This document shows, piece after piece, positions 30,301 through 38,900 of a stretch of DNA of 64,000 bases. The stretch is from assembly GCA_016290215.1 (NCBI GenBank), contig JAEETH010000005.1:1-64000 (forward strand). The letters run 5' to 3'. Position numbers and translations under genes: made by a program. The notes below the pieces were generated by a model. The model searched no databases. It worked only from the letters and a program-made list of their open reading frames with translations, and was not told where the DNA came from. Every line of letters begins with the position of its first letter. Position 1 is the stretch's first letter. Origin of the DNA: Bacteroidales bacterium. Lineage in GTDB: Bacteria > Bacteroidota > Bacteroidia > Bacteroidales > F082.

Positions 30301-33300
30301 AATACAGCACATCCGTACATGAATTGAACAACGGTTATTGCCATGGGATTCCGTTCCATATTTTTCCAAATATTGGTGGTAGTGTCCCCATCTATTATGG
30401 TGATGGCTCCATCGTCCCTGGCGGCGGCTCAGGCGGTGGTCACAGCTACAACTTTATTAACGGTGATGGCCCCATCACAGGAGGTGGCGGTGGCAGCGCC
30501 CCCCAACAAACACAACAGGAATCATGTACGCCTTGTGTCCTTGCGCTCGCTAATATAGGTTTAGATTGTTTTGGAGGCTTACCTGGTTGTTTTATTAAAT
30601 CTATTATCCAAAATTTTGCCAAAGTATTCTACAAAGATGTAAATGGAGTGTTAAAAGCATTAACTGAACTGGGAAAGGATATGGTTGGTTGCGTTACAGA
30701 TGAAGGCATAAGTCATATTCCAATAATAGGAGAAATTGCATCTATGATATCCTGTCCTCAAAGTATTGCAGAGAATTTAGGCAGTTGTATCCATTTTGAA
30801 GTTGAGCAAATTCGAGAAAACACAAACAGCAAAGGCGCGATGGATAACCTGCAGACCACCATTGACAATCTTTACTACACCAACTTTTATGCTCAGGAAG
30901 GAATGCGTGGGCTCCTCAGTTATTTCATTGACGAGGAATGGATGACGGAAGAAAACTTCATAGAGTTTTTCAATCAGTTCGAAGAACTTGTGGATTCGAC
31001 TAATATGATTTCACAGGCAAATGCTGAGGCACTTGCATCGTCATTTGTCGGCACTTCCGTCGATTCCACCGTCATCATGCACTTCATCGAAAGATGGAAC
31101 AGAACCCAAGAATACCACAGCCTTGGCTACTTCTCCATAGAGGATCTTCCCATTGGCTACGATACCAATTTTGTGCAGGTTGATAACGAAGTATTAAACA
31201 AAATGTCTGCCATCGAAGAATACTACGAGAATGAAGGATATGCAGCTATGGAAGAGGTTTATGATGAGGCTGTGGATAACGCTGTTGCCATTATAGAGCG
31301 GGCTGGACGGTCGAGCGTTTGCTCAAGCGTGAAAGTCAGGTTCTCGCAAACGCTAACCATGACACGTGAAGCCTTCGAAGGAACTTTCACCGTTCACAAC
31401 GGTCACGATTCCAAACCTTTAGAAGATGTCGAGGTGACATTTGATATTTGGGACGATGAAGGTCATAATTGTAACGCATTGTTCCAGATTACCCCGATAG
31501 CATTCAACGAGTTAACCCAAATTGACGGTAGCGGCACCTTGGGCGCAGGACTTGACGGCAGTGCCATAATACAGTTCATCCCGACCAAGAACGCCGCGCC
31601 TACCGTTCCAAAGAATTACTTCTTTGGTGGCACGTTCAGCTTCACCGACCCCTTCACTGACGAGTACATCACATACGATTTGTATCCTGTTGAACTTACC
31701 GTCAACCCAAGTCCAGACCTCTATGTCGACTACTTCATGCAGCGCGACATTTTAGGCGACGATGCGCTTACCGAAGAGATGGTCGAACCGAGCATCCCTG
31801 CTGAACTTGGCGTGAGAATCCACAATCAAGGTGCTGGAGTGGCAAAGAACGTTACCCTTGAGACGGCTGAGCCCGTGATTATCGACAATGAGAAGGGTCT
31901 TGCCATTGATTTCGCGATGTACGGTGCTTCTTACAACGGCAGCCCGACTCAACTCGGTTTGATGAACATTCCGTTTGGCAATATTGCAAGCGGTACAACT
32001 GCTGTGGCCGAATGGCTGTTTACCAGTTCGCTGCTCGGACACTTTGCATCATACGAGGCTCATGTCATCCACAATAACAGCTTTGGCAATCCTGAGCTCA
32101 GCCTTGTGAGTAGCCTCAGAATCCACGAACTTATCCATCCGATCCGTGTGTATGGTACTGGTATGGACGACGGCATCAACGACTTCCTCGTGAACGATGT
32201 AATGGATATTCAAGAGATGCCAGACACCATTTATTTCTCACAAGGTGGCAGAACGGGAGTCGGAGTTGTCGATGACATTAGTTTTGACCATTATGCTGAG
32301 CCTAACAACACCATAGTCACCCTTACAGTAGATCCATCAAGAATTGGTTGGAACTACGGTGTCTGTGACGATCCTGGTATGGACAAATACGAGATTGTGA
32401 GTTGTACGAGAGATTTCGATGGTCAGGTGATTCCGAATCAAAACGTATGGCAAACCTTTGTAACACTGATTGATGAGAATGAACCTAACTACGAGAACAA
32501 GCTTCGCATCGTCGACACAATTCCCTATGCAATGGAAAACGTGACCTATACTTTGGTGTATTCCTTGAAGCCAGAGTTGCTCGAAGTGGAGGAAATCATC
32601 GGTATTCCAACCGAAAATTATATCGACTATCCTCTGACCAGCTTCCAGGTGAAGTTCAGTAAGCCCATTATTGACTCTACCTTCACCTACGAAGATATGG
32701 TCTTGAAGTGTCAAAACGGCCCGAATCGTATGGACTCCACCGTGGTTGTCGCTAAAGTAGTCGATTCGCTCTACAATGTCAGTATCGCGGGGCTCACCAA
32801 TGATACCGGTTATTATGTGTTGACAGTTCACACATTGAACATCAAGGATGAGAAAGGTTATGGAGGCTACAACGGCAAGCAGTCCTCATGGATACAGTTG
32901 TTGAACGGTATCTCACAGTCCATGACTTTGCAGGCCGGCTGGAACTGGTGGAGCACCTACGTTGAGCAGAGCAACATCAACGGACTGACCATGTTGGAAA
33001 ACAGTCTCGGACACAAGGGCGTGACCATCAAGTCGCAATTCGATTTCGTGCAGAATTTCTATTCGGACTATGGCGAGGATGTGTGGTTCGGCTCGCTTGA
33101 GGGAATCACGAACGAGCAAGGCTACATGATTGATGTCACGGAGGATTGCATTTCAGAGATGAGGGGCGTGAGGACCCAACCTACAAGCCATCCGATAACC
33201 TTACAACCGAACTGGAACTGGATTGGCTATCCCGTTGACTCGCGTCAAGGTATTGCTTCAGCGTTGGCTGGTTTCAATGCCTCACCAGACGACCTCATCA

Positions 33301-34067
33301 AGAGCCACTTTGAGTTCTCCACCTATTATGAAGGCTTCGGCTGGTTCCCCGACGACCTTGTGATGACCCCAGGTGAAGGCTATTTCTACTATTCGAATGC
33401 CGAAGATAGTCAAGTTTTGACTTACGACAATGTTGATAGAGGCGAAATCCTGCCGGAGAAGTCGGATCAACGTCTGTGGAAGACCAACGTCCATGCCTTT
33501 GCCGACAACATCAGCATCATAGCTGTAGTGTCCATTGACAGCGTTGAGCAACGGGATGAAAAACTGGAGTTGGGAGCCTTTGTCAACGGCGAATGCCGCG
33601 GAAGTGCCCTCCTGAAGCATTTCGGCCCGTCCGACCGCTATTATGCCATGCTGAGCGTGGCGGGTCAGGACGGCGACAAGGTCGAATTTGGCTTCATCAA
33701 TAATGAAAAAGGCCAAGGTAGCAAAGTGAGCGAGAACCATATCACCTTTGTGAGAAACGGCATTATGGGAAGTCTTGACACCCCATACGTTGTCAATTTC
33801 AACACTTTGAAGGATGAGGCTCAAGAAGGGTCGATGGTACTGTTCCCGAATCCAGTGGAACGCAACAAGACCTTCAACCTTGACCTTCCCAAGAATGAGA
33901 TGTTGAAGGAAATCGTTATTGTCGACATGCTTGGCGAGGAAGTGCTTCGCAAGACTGGAGCGTTGAAGTCCAACGAGATAGCGGGCTTGCCAGTTGCAGG
34001 CATTTATGTGGTTAAGGCCATCACCGAATCGGGCAATGTCTACCATGGCAGATTGATAGTGAAATAA
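24351..34067 (+). CDS. Giant T9SS-exported scaffoldin-like protein with three cohesin-like domains
   Basis: The protein has 3238 residues and starts 6 bases after the previous stop. A signal peptide covers about residues 1-23. Three [cohesin-like + Ig-like] pairs follow (about 25-248, 250-478, 480-708). The cohesin-like units share AISLAL, an ITW/MTWA strand and DGTLLEL; the Ig units share YQWQ and YRCVV. Six B-repeats of about 73 residues (715-1155) come next, then a CDAFSWHG repeat domain, an Fn3-like domain, and a long core shared with the protein at 42560 that contains a carboxypeptidase-regulatory-like domain (29680-29910). A Gly-rich linker (30410-30510) leads to an AT-rich helical segment (30520-30850). 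The end has WNWWSTY / WNWIGYP modules, an ELGAFVNGECRGS domain, and a T9SS sorting domain (about 3160-3238, LFPNPVERN). It may act as a surface scaffold for dockerin-bearing partners (inference). Confidence 0.87.
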   Translation: MTRKIKILILLCCLFPWMRAVADPINTTVGRGSICPNNEVVIPVTVSNCNGVAAISLALSFDNTKVNYEGYQNVNSAVSTMLVNQSNGMIYMTWANMSAVNIGDGTLLELRFTGLNGNTNLNWNTSQCEYSDVSGTTLQANYYNGSVTVYGVPDITSHPTDRSLTEGQSTYFDVGASGQGLNYQWQVKTLTGNLWQDLTNDSHHSSVNSSRLYVNNITMEMDGNQYRCVVSGTCPSPVTSNSALLKVEQFIPTIVTSVGSVSTCPDEAFSVPITVTNCNNVGAISLALNFNGSVVTYLGYENANEELANGTMRVNAARGTVYLTWASSNHPLNIGDGTLVSLVFKSASNESSLSWNTAQCEYATLAGNTLPTSYNNGHLSIYYSPSINSHPSDRTVEEGSNTNFSISASGQGLSYQWQMSQDQGISWETLSNNNHYSNVNRSTLNVNNVEATMEGLRYRCVVNGTCEPAVISNYGTLHVIGANPTIVTTAGSINTCSQTEFGIPISVTHCNNVGAISLALSYNTNIMTYAGYEGLNPELSNGQLQVNATHGMVFIAWASTAGANVGDGNLLTLNFTALSGTSGLNWNTSYCEYANPHGNPLPASYVNGNVSVGDLSFTITTQPTNQTVTMEENTTFTIATNGPTNGFQWQVSHDEGASWNNISVNEHYANPTSNTLNVNNVLLGMNGYRYRCVVRGSCGVQYSSVAILTVQLPVNYYEIVLSVEPEESGTVSGAGAHEEGENCTVTATPAMGYDFVNWTEDGVEVSQDSAYTFMVETNRDLVAHFTLQEIDIVANVVPIGSGTVNGAGTYLYGDHVLLTAIPNTGYVFDNWTENGEVVSTNQSISFTAQTNRNLEANFSVLQVNITAIPVPASNGSVSGAGTFPYGTNVTLVALANEGFQLGTWTENDSVVSTSDTLTFIAETDRNLVANFIIKQLNITAVSDPTEGGTITGAGAYNYGDPVVLTATPLGQFEFLNWTENGEEISMEPTISFTAYSHRNLVAHFFTTITIAATTQPEGSGVISGSGTYNYGDPVTLTVLPNTGYTFVNWTENDTVYSTNNTISFTAYRNRSFVANFDMIMHHISVTTNSEEAGTVSGGGDYQEGTQATVVAQPNESYGFFRWTENGASVSLNPSYTFMVWNDRSLVAEFKKQIIDTVAYSCDAFSWHGHTYTSNGVYYDTLTSYLGIDSIVALHLTLYPSYHFEFNEWDCSEYLWEGTLYTESGDYYREYQTIHGCDSTLTLHLGIDPVQLGNFTYLLPTNGFPFTSLPVSFSWEAVMGAYYYDLYIWDADEQMPDDPFVANLTSPNYSTTALQNNNNYKWCVRARNACHETMSGERTFLVSIAPSLTVSTTNIDYGELSMNQSSTYSVGVTGVVLEDELQVEIVGEDADMFSFVEASGWHNYNGGILLVTFTPTEPRYSYDASLVVTSGGRTATTTLTGSLTNLLSFTTLVPEEIYSMGTPIPIFGTVHDWNNDPVEDVEVEVNVFVMGMKRSLQAVSDGNGQYSVLFEPMAGESGYYTVNSGRAGGSSNEIHDSFNIPGISIVNVNQIVRTVTIDIPVADSILVKNKSNLPVNGITLSTTQAPSGCVITSSHTLDLNGLEEGYLHFTISGSELTTGNTYQEVRLAVDGTSAGSTASTSFNMWYYCIEPRGALDVLPKHITTTMTKGGSKIVDVMVTNNGTGPTGTISISLPDFEWMSVVGNDTMSSLAVHDTAYFSLRLSPGQDVPLVPYSGVIGVNSERGDNVAVNYNITAVSDSTGNFVIDATDDYTYNGDGRHLAGAYVTVKGYYSLETVAAGFTDSTGVFTASNLPEGYYRVKVSAERHAEYNGIIEITAGETNNLQIFMQYQAITYSWNVIPTEIEDEYTFDLDVVFETNVPVPVVTLDYYGIHPLEYGESADFTLIVTNHGLIDAYETELTFLDSDEYVFVPLYDIIDTVPAQTTVLVPGTYSRPETRNRVNRGSCTPIIYSHSYYYCNFERQWVQYSTSVHELNNGYCHGIPFHIFPNIGGSVPIYYGDGSIVPGGGSGGGHSYNFINGDGPITGGGGGSAPQQTQQESCTPCVLALANIGLDCFGGLPGCFIKSIIQNFAKVFYKDVNGVLKALTELGKDMVGCVTDEGISHIPIIGEIASMISCPQSIAENLGSCIHFEVEQIRENTNSKGAMDNLQTTIDNLYYTNFYAQEGMRGLLSYFIDEEWMTEENFIEFFNQFEELVDSTNMISQANAEALASSFVGTSVDSTVIMHFIERWNRTQEYHSLGYFSIEDLPIGYDTNFVQVDNEVLNKMSAIEEYYENEGYAAMEEVYDEAVDNAVAIIERAGRSSVCSSVKVRFSQTLTMTREAFEGTFTVHNGHDSKPLEDVEVTFDIWDDEGHNCNALFQITPIAFNELTQIDGSGTLGAGLDGSAIIQFIPTKNAAPTVPKNYFFGGTFSFTDPFTDEYITYDLYPVELTVNPSPDLYVDYFMQRDILGDDALTEEMVEPSIPAELGVRIHNQGAGVAKNVTLETAEPVIIDNEKGLAIDFAMYGASYNGSPTQLGLMNIPFGNIASGTTAVAEWLFTSSLLGHFASYEAHVIHNNSFGNPELSLVSSLRIHELIHPIRVYGTGMDDGINDFLVNDVMDIQEMPDTIYFSQGGRTGVGVVDDISFDHYAEPNNTIVTLTVDPSRIGWNYGVCDDPGMDKYEIVSCTRDFDGQVIPNQNVWQTFVTLIDENEPNYENKLRIVDTIPYAMENVTYTLVYSLKPELLEVEEIIGIPTENYIDYPLTSFQVKFSKPIIDSTFTYEDMVLKCQNGPNRMDSTVVVAKVVDSLYNVSIAGLTNDTGYYVLTVHTLNIKDEKGYGGYNGKQSSWIQLLNGISQSMTLQAGWNWWSTYVEQSNINGLTMLENSLGHKGVTIKSQFDFVQNFYSDYGEDVWFGSLEGITNEQGYMIDVTEDCISEMRGVRTQPTSHPITLQPNWNWIGYPVDSRQGIASALAGFNASPDDLIKSHFEFSTYYEGFGWFPDDLVMTPGEGYFYYSNAEDSQVLTYDNVDRGEILPEKSDQRLWKTNVHAFADNISIIAVVSIDSVEQRDEKLELGAFVNGECRGSALLKHFGPSDRYYAMLSVAGQDGDKVEFGFINNEKGQGSKVSENHITFVRNGIMGSLDTPYVVNFNTLKDEAQEGSMVLFPNPVERNKTFNLDLPKNEMLKEIVIVDMLGEEVLRKTGALKSNEIAGLPVAGIYVVKAITESGNVYHGRLIVK

Positions 34068-34101
34068 TAATATTAATGCGTAAAAATCAATAATTTATAA
34101 T

Positions 34102-35721
34102 ATGAAAAAACTTTTTTTAGTATTATTTGGTCTTGCGGTAATGGGGAGTGCGACAGCCCAACAGCAAGGCAACCATTGGACGCCAGTCGGCTTGGAAATG
34201 AACATGACCGTCAATGGCATCATCCTGATTGACGGAGAGGAGCAAGCGGTCACCACGCTCGAAGTCGGGGCATTCTGCGGTGACGAGTGCCGTGGCAGTA
34301 GGCGAGGGGCCTATTTCGGCATGACGGGACAATACGTGGTGCCATTGCAAATCCAAGGCAACTCGAATGGCGAGACCATCACATTCCGCCTTTACGACCA
34401 TGCCACGCAGCAGGAACTCGACTTGGTCAGTATCAACACTTTGGAGTTTGACAACAACGGGAGGTTGGGCACGCCAGGCAACTGGTATCTGTTTGCCTTC
34501 ATGACACCTGTAGTACCCGTGTCAGGATTCCGTTTCACTACCGCAGGAAACTGGAGTGATGCCTCAAACTGGGAGGGAGGAGCCTTGCCAAGCGCGGAAG
34601 ACGAAGCCTTCATTGAGGCTCCTTGTCAGCTCAACCAAAATGCAGAAGTAGCTGCGTTGACCATCGTCGAAGGCCAAACATTGACTGTTCAATCGGGCAA
34701 GGCCCTTACCGTGTCGGGCACTTTGACCAACACTCAGCCTTCGGGCTTGGTCATTGAGAACGGTGCCCAACTCCTTCATGCCTCCGAGAACGTCAGTGCC
34801 ACGGTGAAAAAGGCTATTGTCGGCTATAGCTACGGCAAAGGCAATTATTACCTCATTACCAACCCACTGACTACTGCCGTCAATCCTGAGACCGCGAGTG
34901 TCAACCACCTAACCAGTGGCAACTATGACCTCTACGGTTGGCTTGTCAACACGCCGGAAGAACTGGAATGGAGAAACTACAAGAAGAACACGTTCATGCT
35001 TTTGCCCAATGGCAAGGGCTACCTTTATGCCAATCAGCGCAATGTGGAGTTGAGTTTTCCAGGCGTACTTAGGCCAAGCCTTCCATATTACACCCAACCC
35101 GTCAGCGTCGCTGAAGATGATTCCTGCCATTTCCGTGGTTGGAACCTCATTGGCAACCCCTTCGCGTGCAATGCCTATCTTGTCGATGAAGAAGGTGCCC
35201 CTTTGCCATATTATAGGATGAACGCTGCTGGCAAAGGCTTCGAAGCTGTAGCTTCGGGTGTCATTGCCCCTATGGAAGGTGTTTTCTATGAGACAACAAG
35301 AAATGGCTATGTTTACTTTACCAGAAACACGCCTGCCAAGAAAGGACACTTCCTCACAATGTCCGTCAATCAAGGGGACAATGTGATAGACAACGCCCTC
35401 GTTCGTTTTGACGGGGGCAATAACCTCAAAAAATTTGACTTCAATGGGGAAGGCAGCAAACTTTACATCCCGCAGGATGGCAAGGCCTATGCTGTGGTTG
35501 ATGCCGACAAGGTAGGGGAGATGCCAATTTGTTTCAAGACAGAGGCCGATGGTGACTATACATTGGACTTTTCCTTCGAAGGTGTCGATTTCAGTTACTT
35601 GCACCTTATTGACAACCTAACAGGCAACGATGTCGACCTATTGGCAGTTCCGAGCTATATGTTCGAGGCAAGGGATAGCGACGACACCTCTCGTTTCAGA
35701 ATCGTCTATAAAATGAAATAG
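34102..35721 (+). CDS. Secreted companion protein of the cohesin/dockerin operon
   Basis: The protein has 539 residues, a signal peptide (1-20, ending ATAQ), and starts 34 bases after the scaffold gene. Residues 24-135 form a beta-domain with LEVGAFCGDECRGS, which matches LELGAFVNGECRGS near the C-terminus of the preceding protein. Residues 140-410 are the conserved module shared with the proteins at 425, 35909 and 42560 (FTTAGNWSDASNW, LTVQSGK, YLITNPLTT, WNLIGNPFACNAYLVDEEG). The last 130 residues are a tail often seen at the end of large Bacteroidota surface proteins (about FRIVYKMK); I do not recognise a named domain there. It is the last gene of the operon, and a terminator follows at 35741. 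Confidence 0.85.
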   Translation: MKKLFLVLFGLAVMGSATAQQQGNHWTPVGLEMNMTVNGIILIDGEEQAVTTLEVGAFCGDECRGSRRGAYFGMTGQYVVPLQIQGNSNGETITFRLYDHATQQELDLVSINTLEFDNNGRLGTPGNWYLFAFMTPVVPVSGFRFTTAGNWSDASNWEGGALPSAEDEAFIEAPCQLNQNAEVAALTIVEGQTLTVQSGKALTVSGTLTNTQPSGLVIENGAQLLHASENVSATVKKAIVGYSYGKGNYYLITNPLTTAVNPETASVNHLTSGNYDLYGWLVNTPEELEWRNYKKNTFMLLPNGKGYLYANQRNVELSFPGVLRPSLPYYTQPVSVAEDDSCHFRGWNLIGNPFACNAYLVDEEGAPLPYYRMNAAGKGFEAVASGVIAPMEGVFYETTRNGYVYFTRNTPAKKGHFLTMSVNQGDNVIDNALVRFDGGNNLKKFDFNGEGSKLYIPQDGKAYAVVDADKVGEMPICFKTEADGDYTLDFSFEGVDFSYLHLIDNLTGNDVDLLAVPSYMFEARDSDDTSRFRIVYKMK

Positions 35722-35740
35722 TATTGTTTAGTTTTTCTTG

Positions 35741-35775
35741 AACAGCCGCTCTCGATTGAGGGCGGCTGTTTTTTG
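35741..35775 (+). terminator. Fourth copy of the rpsA-type terminator, ends the cohesin/dockerin operon
   Basis: A perfect 13-bp stem, AACAGCCGCTCTC / GAGGGCGGCTGTT, with loop GATT and a T-run. It is the strongest hairpin of the five copies. Confidence 0.9.
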
Positions 35776-35990
35776 TATTCAAGACGATTGTTTGTTTTTT
35801 GCGAGAACTTCAAATTAATGGTTAGGCTTTGGCTGTTTTTCTTAAATTTGCCGCCTATAAATCAACGGATGTTGTCGCCAAGCTCATTGTTTTTGAAAAC
35901 TATAAAAGATGACAATTCAAATAATTAAAAGCAATATGGAAATCAGGTTTTTACAAGTGAAAAGGGCGTTGCTTTGCGCCCTGCTCGTCC
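35771..35990 (+). repeat. Promoter-plus-leader cassette, copy 1
   Basis: The stretch from the terminator T-run through the start and signal-peptide codons of the gene at 35909 closely matches 42421-42650. Identical blocks include CAAATTAATGGTTAGGC and TTTGCCGCCTATAAATCAAC. A -7 element TAAATTTG lies at 35843-35850; no clear -33 partner is visible. Confidence 0.75.
35843..35850 (+). promoter_or_regulatory. Candidate promoter -7 element
   Basis: TAAATTTG matches TAnnTTTG, 58 bases before the ATG at 35909. The expected TTTG about 19 bases upstream is not present. Confidence 0.5.
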
Positions 35991-38900
35991 TGCTGCTGAC
36001 GGTGGTGGGGATGACGAAAGTGAATGCACAAACCCCTTACAGACAATATGCCGACAATGGTGTTTTGTTGGACTTTCATGAGATCGATAATATTGATTTC
36101 AGAGTGTTCCTGCTTTACAACCTAAGTCAAGACGATGAGTTTGAACTTATTGCCAATGAGGAATCGGGGCAATTTAGCATTGTCGCAAATGATGAAAATG
36201 ATGAGGAAGAAAGTGCAGGTTTTTTTGATGACTTTGAAAGCTTTTACCAAAATGCCTATGTGGATTTCGGTTTGCTTTCCAAGACAGACCTTGTTGATTT
36301 GATGCCTCTTTGGAAAAGTGCCATTCTGCCAACCGATTTTGTTTCGGTAATGATGGATGTTTCCTTGCGCAACAGCCGAAGCGACAACAACCATTGTGTC
36401 AACTCACAGTTTTTTTCTCCTGATGAAATTGTCCAATTTGAGGCTGCAAGTACTCCTCAAACAGCCAATCAACTTGAAGGAACAACTTTTGACGATGGCT
36501 GCATTATTAGCTCCTACAATCCATCTTGGTTTCATTTGAGAATCAGTACTTCTGGACAATTCATCCTCCACATGGAAGGTCGTGCCCCAAATAATTCAAA
36601 CACTTTAAGAGATATTGATTTCTGCATGTGGGGGCCTTTCGATGACCCAACCACACCATGTGTTTCACAATTGACTTCAAATAAAATCGTTGATTGTAGC
36701 TATTCTGCCAGCTATACCGAGGATGCGTATTTAGGCTATCCAGAAAGTGAGCATCAACACAATGTAAGCCATGGCACGGTGAACTACCATGTGCCTCAAA
36801 CGGGTGAGTATTACATCTTGATGATTACGAACTACTCGCAAATGCCATGTACAATTACCTTTTCCAAAAAAGATAATTTCCCCATTTTGTTTGCGGATGC
36901 CAACGTGAAAGCACTATGCGTGGCCAACTGGGATACTAATGATGATGGTGAGTTGAGTCATGCCGAGGCTGCTGCTGTGACTACTTTGGGAAATGTGTTT
37001 TACAACAAATCCTTCATCACTTCATTCAATGAATTGCAATACTTTGCAGGACTGACTTCGATAAATGAGCAGGCGTTTTACAATTGCACCAACTTGACCT
37101 CAATAACGGTTCCCAATTCCGTAAATTCCATAGGAAACTTTGCCTTCTATTTCTGCAACCGTTTGACTTCAATAACGATTCCCAATTCCCTGACTTCTAT
37201 AGAAAGTTATGCTTTTTATTACTGCACTGGTTTGAGAACGATTACGATTCCCAATTCCGTGACCTCTATAGGCGATAATGCCTTCCAGAATTGTAGTGGC
37301 CTGGGTTCAATAACAATTCCGAATTCCTTGACCTCTATTGGAAGCTTTGTTTTCCAGAATTGCAGCGGTTTGTCATCGATAATGATTCCCAATTCTGTGA
37401 CCTCGATAGGTAATAATGCTTTCCAGAACTGCAATAGTTTGACCCAGATAGAACTACCAGGCTCCATCACCAATATTGGGAACTCTGCTTTCAGTGGCTG
37501 TAGTGGATTGACCATGTTGATTTCCAATGCCGCGACGCCGCCTTCTTTAGGTAACAATACTTTTAATAATGTGGACAAAACCATTCCGGTATATGTACCT
37601 TCGGGCACTGTAAATGCTTACGGAGCTGCATCGGGCTGGAGTGAATTTTACAACATAATCGACATTGAGGGTGCTATTTCTTTTGCCGATGCCAATGTGA
37701 AAGCCCTTTGTGTGAATCCCGAAACGGGATGGGATACCAACGGCGATGGTGAGCTGAGCTATGCTGAAGCCGCTGCAGTGACAAGTTTAGGCGAGGTGTT
37801 TAGAAATAAATCTATTACCTCTTTTGACGAATTGCAATATTTCATCAGACTGGCATCAATAGGAAATTTTGCCTTCTATAATTGCTCTGGGTTGACCTCG
37901 ATAATGATTCCGAATACCGTTACTTCGATAGGAAACTATGCTTTCCGATATTGTAGTGGTTTGACTTCAATAACGATTCCGAATTCCGTAACCTCGATAG
38001 GATACGATGCTTTCGGTTATTGCACAGGATTGACCTCGCTGACCATTCCGAATTCCGTGACTTCGATAGGAAACAATGCTTTCGGTTATTGCACAGGCTT
38101 GACCTCGGTAGAGATTCCTAATTCCGTGAGTGCAATAGGAACAAATCCGTTTTCTGGATGTTCTGGTTTGGAGCAGATTGCAGTGGTGTCAGGCAATCCG
38201 TTCTATGATTCGCGAGACAATTGCAACGCCATTATCAGCACTAGTAGCAATGCTTTGGTGACGGGTTGCAAAAACACAATCATCCCAAATTCTGTTACTT
38301 CAATAGGTGATTATGCTTTCGCTTCATGCTCAGATTTGACCTCGATAGCAATTCCGAATTCCGTGACTTCTATAGGATACGATGCTTTCCGTTATTGCAC
38401 TGGGTTGACTTCGATAGCCGCTTTTTCTGATACCCCCCCCACTTTGGCTAATAATGCGTTTTATGGAGCTCTCATCACTATTCCGGTGTATGTTCCCTGC
38501 AGTGAAGTGATGACTTATCAAGCAGCGGAAGGTTGGAATAGTTTCCTCAACATCACGGGTATGTGTTCAGGTGTGGTGTCGGTGACAATCAATCCGTTGG
38601 GTGGAGGAACGGTTACGGGCGCGGGATATTATACTGGCGGCGAGATTTGTGTTTTGACGGCAATTCCCAATTCTGGTTTTGTCTTTGGGAACTGGACGGA
38701 AAACGAAAGAGTTGTTTCCGTGGATTCTGTATATGCCTTCTATGCCCATCCAACCACCTTGGTAGCCCATTTCTGTTCTAATAGCCCTATTTCTTTTGCC
38801 GATGCCAATGTGAAAGCCCTTTGTGTAGATCCCGAAACGGGATGGGACACCGATGGCGATGGTGAGCTGAGCTATGCTGAGGCTGCATCGGTGACAAGTT

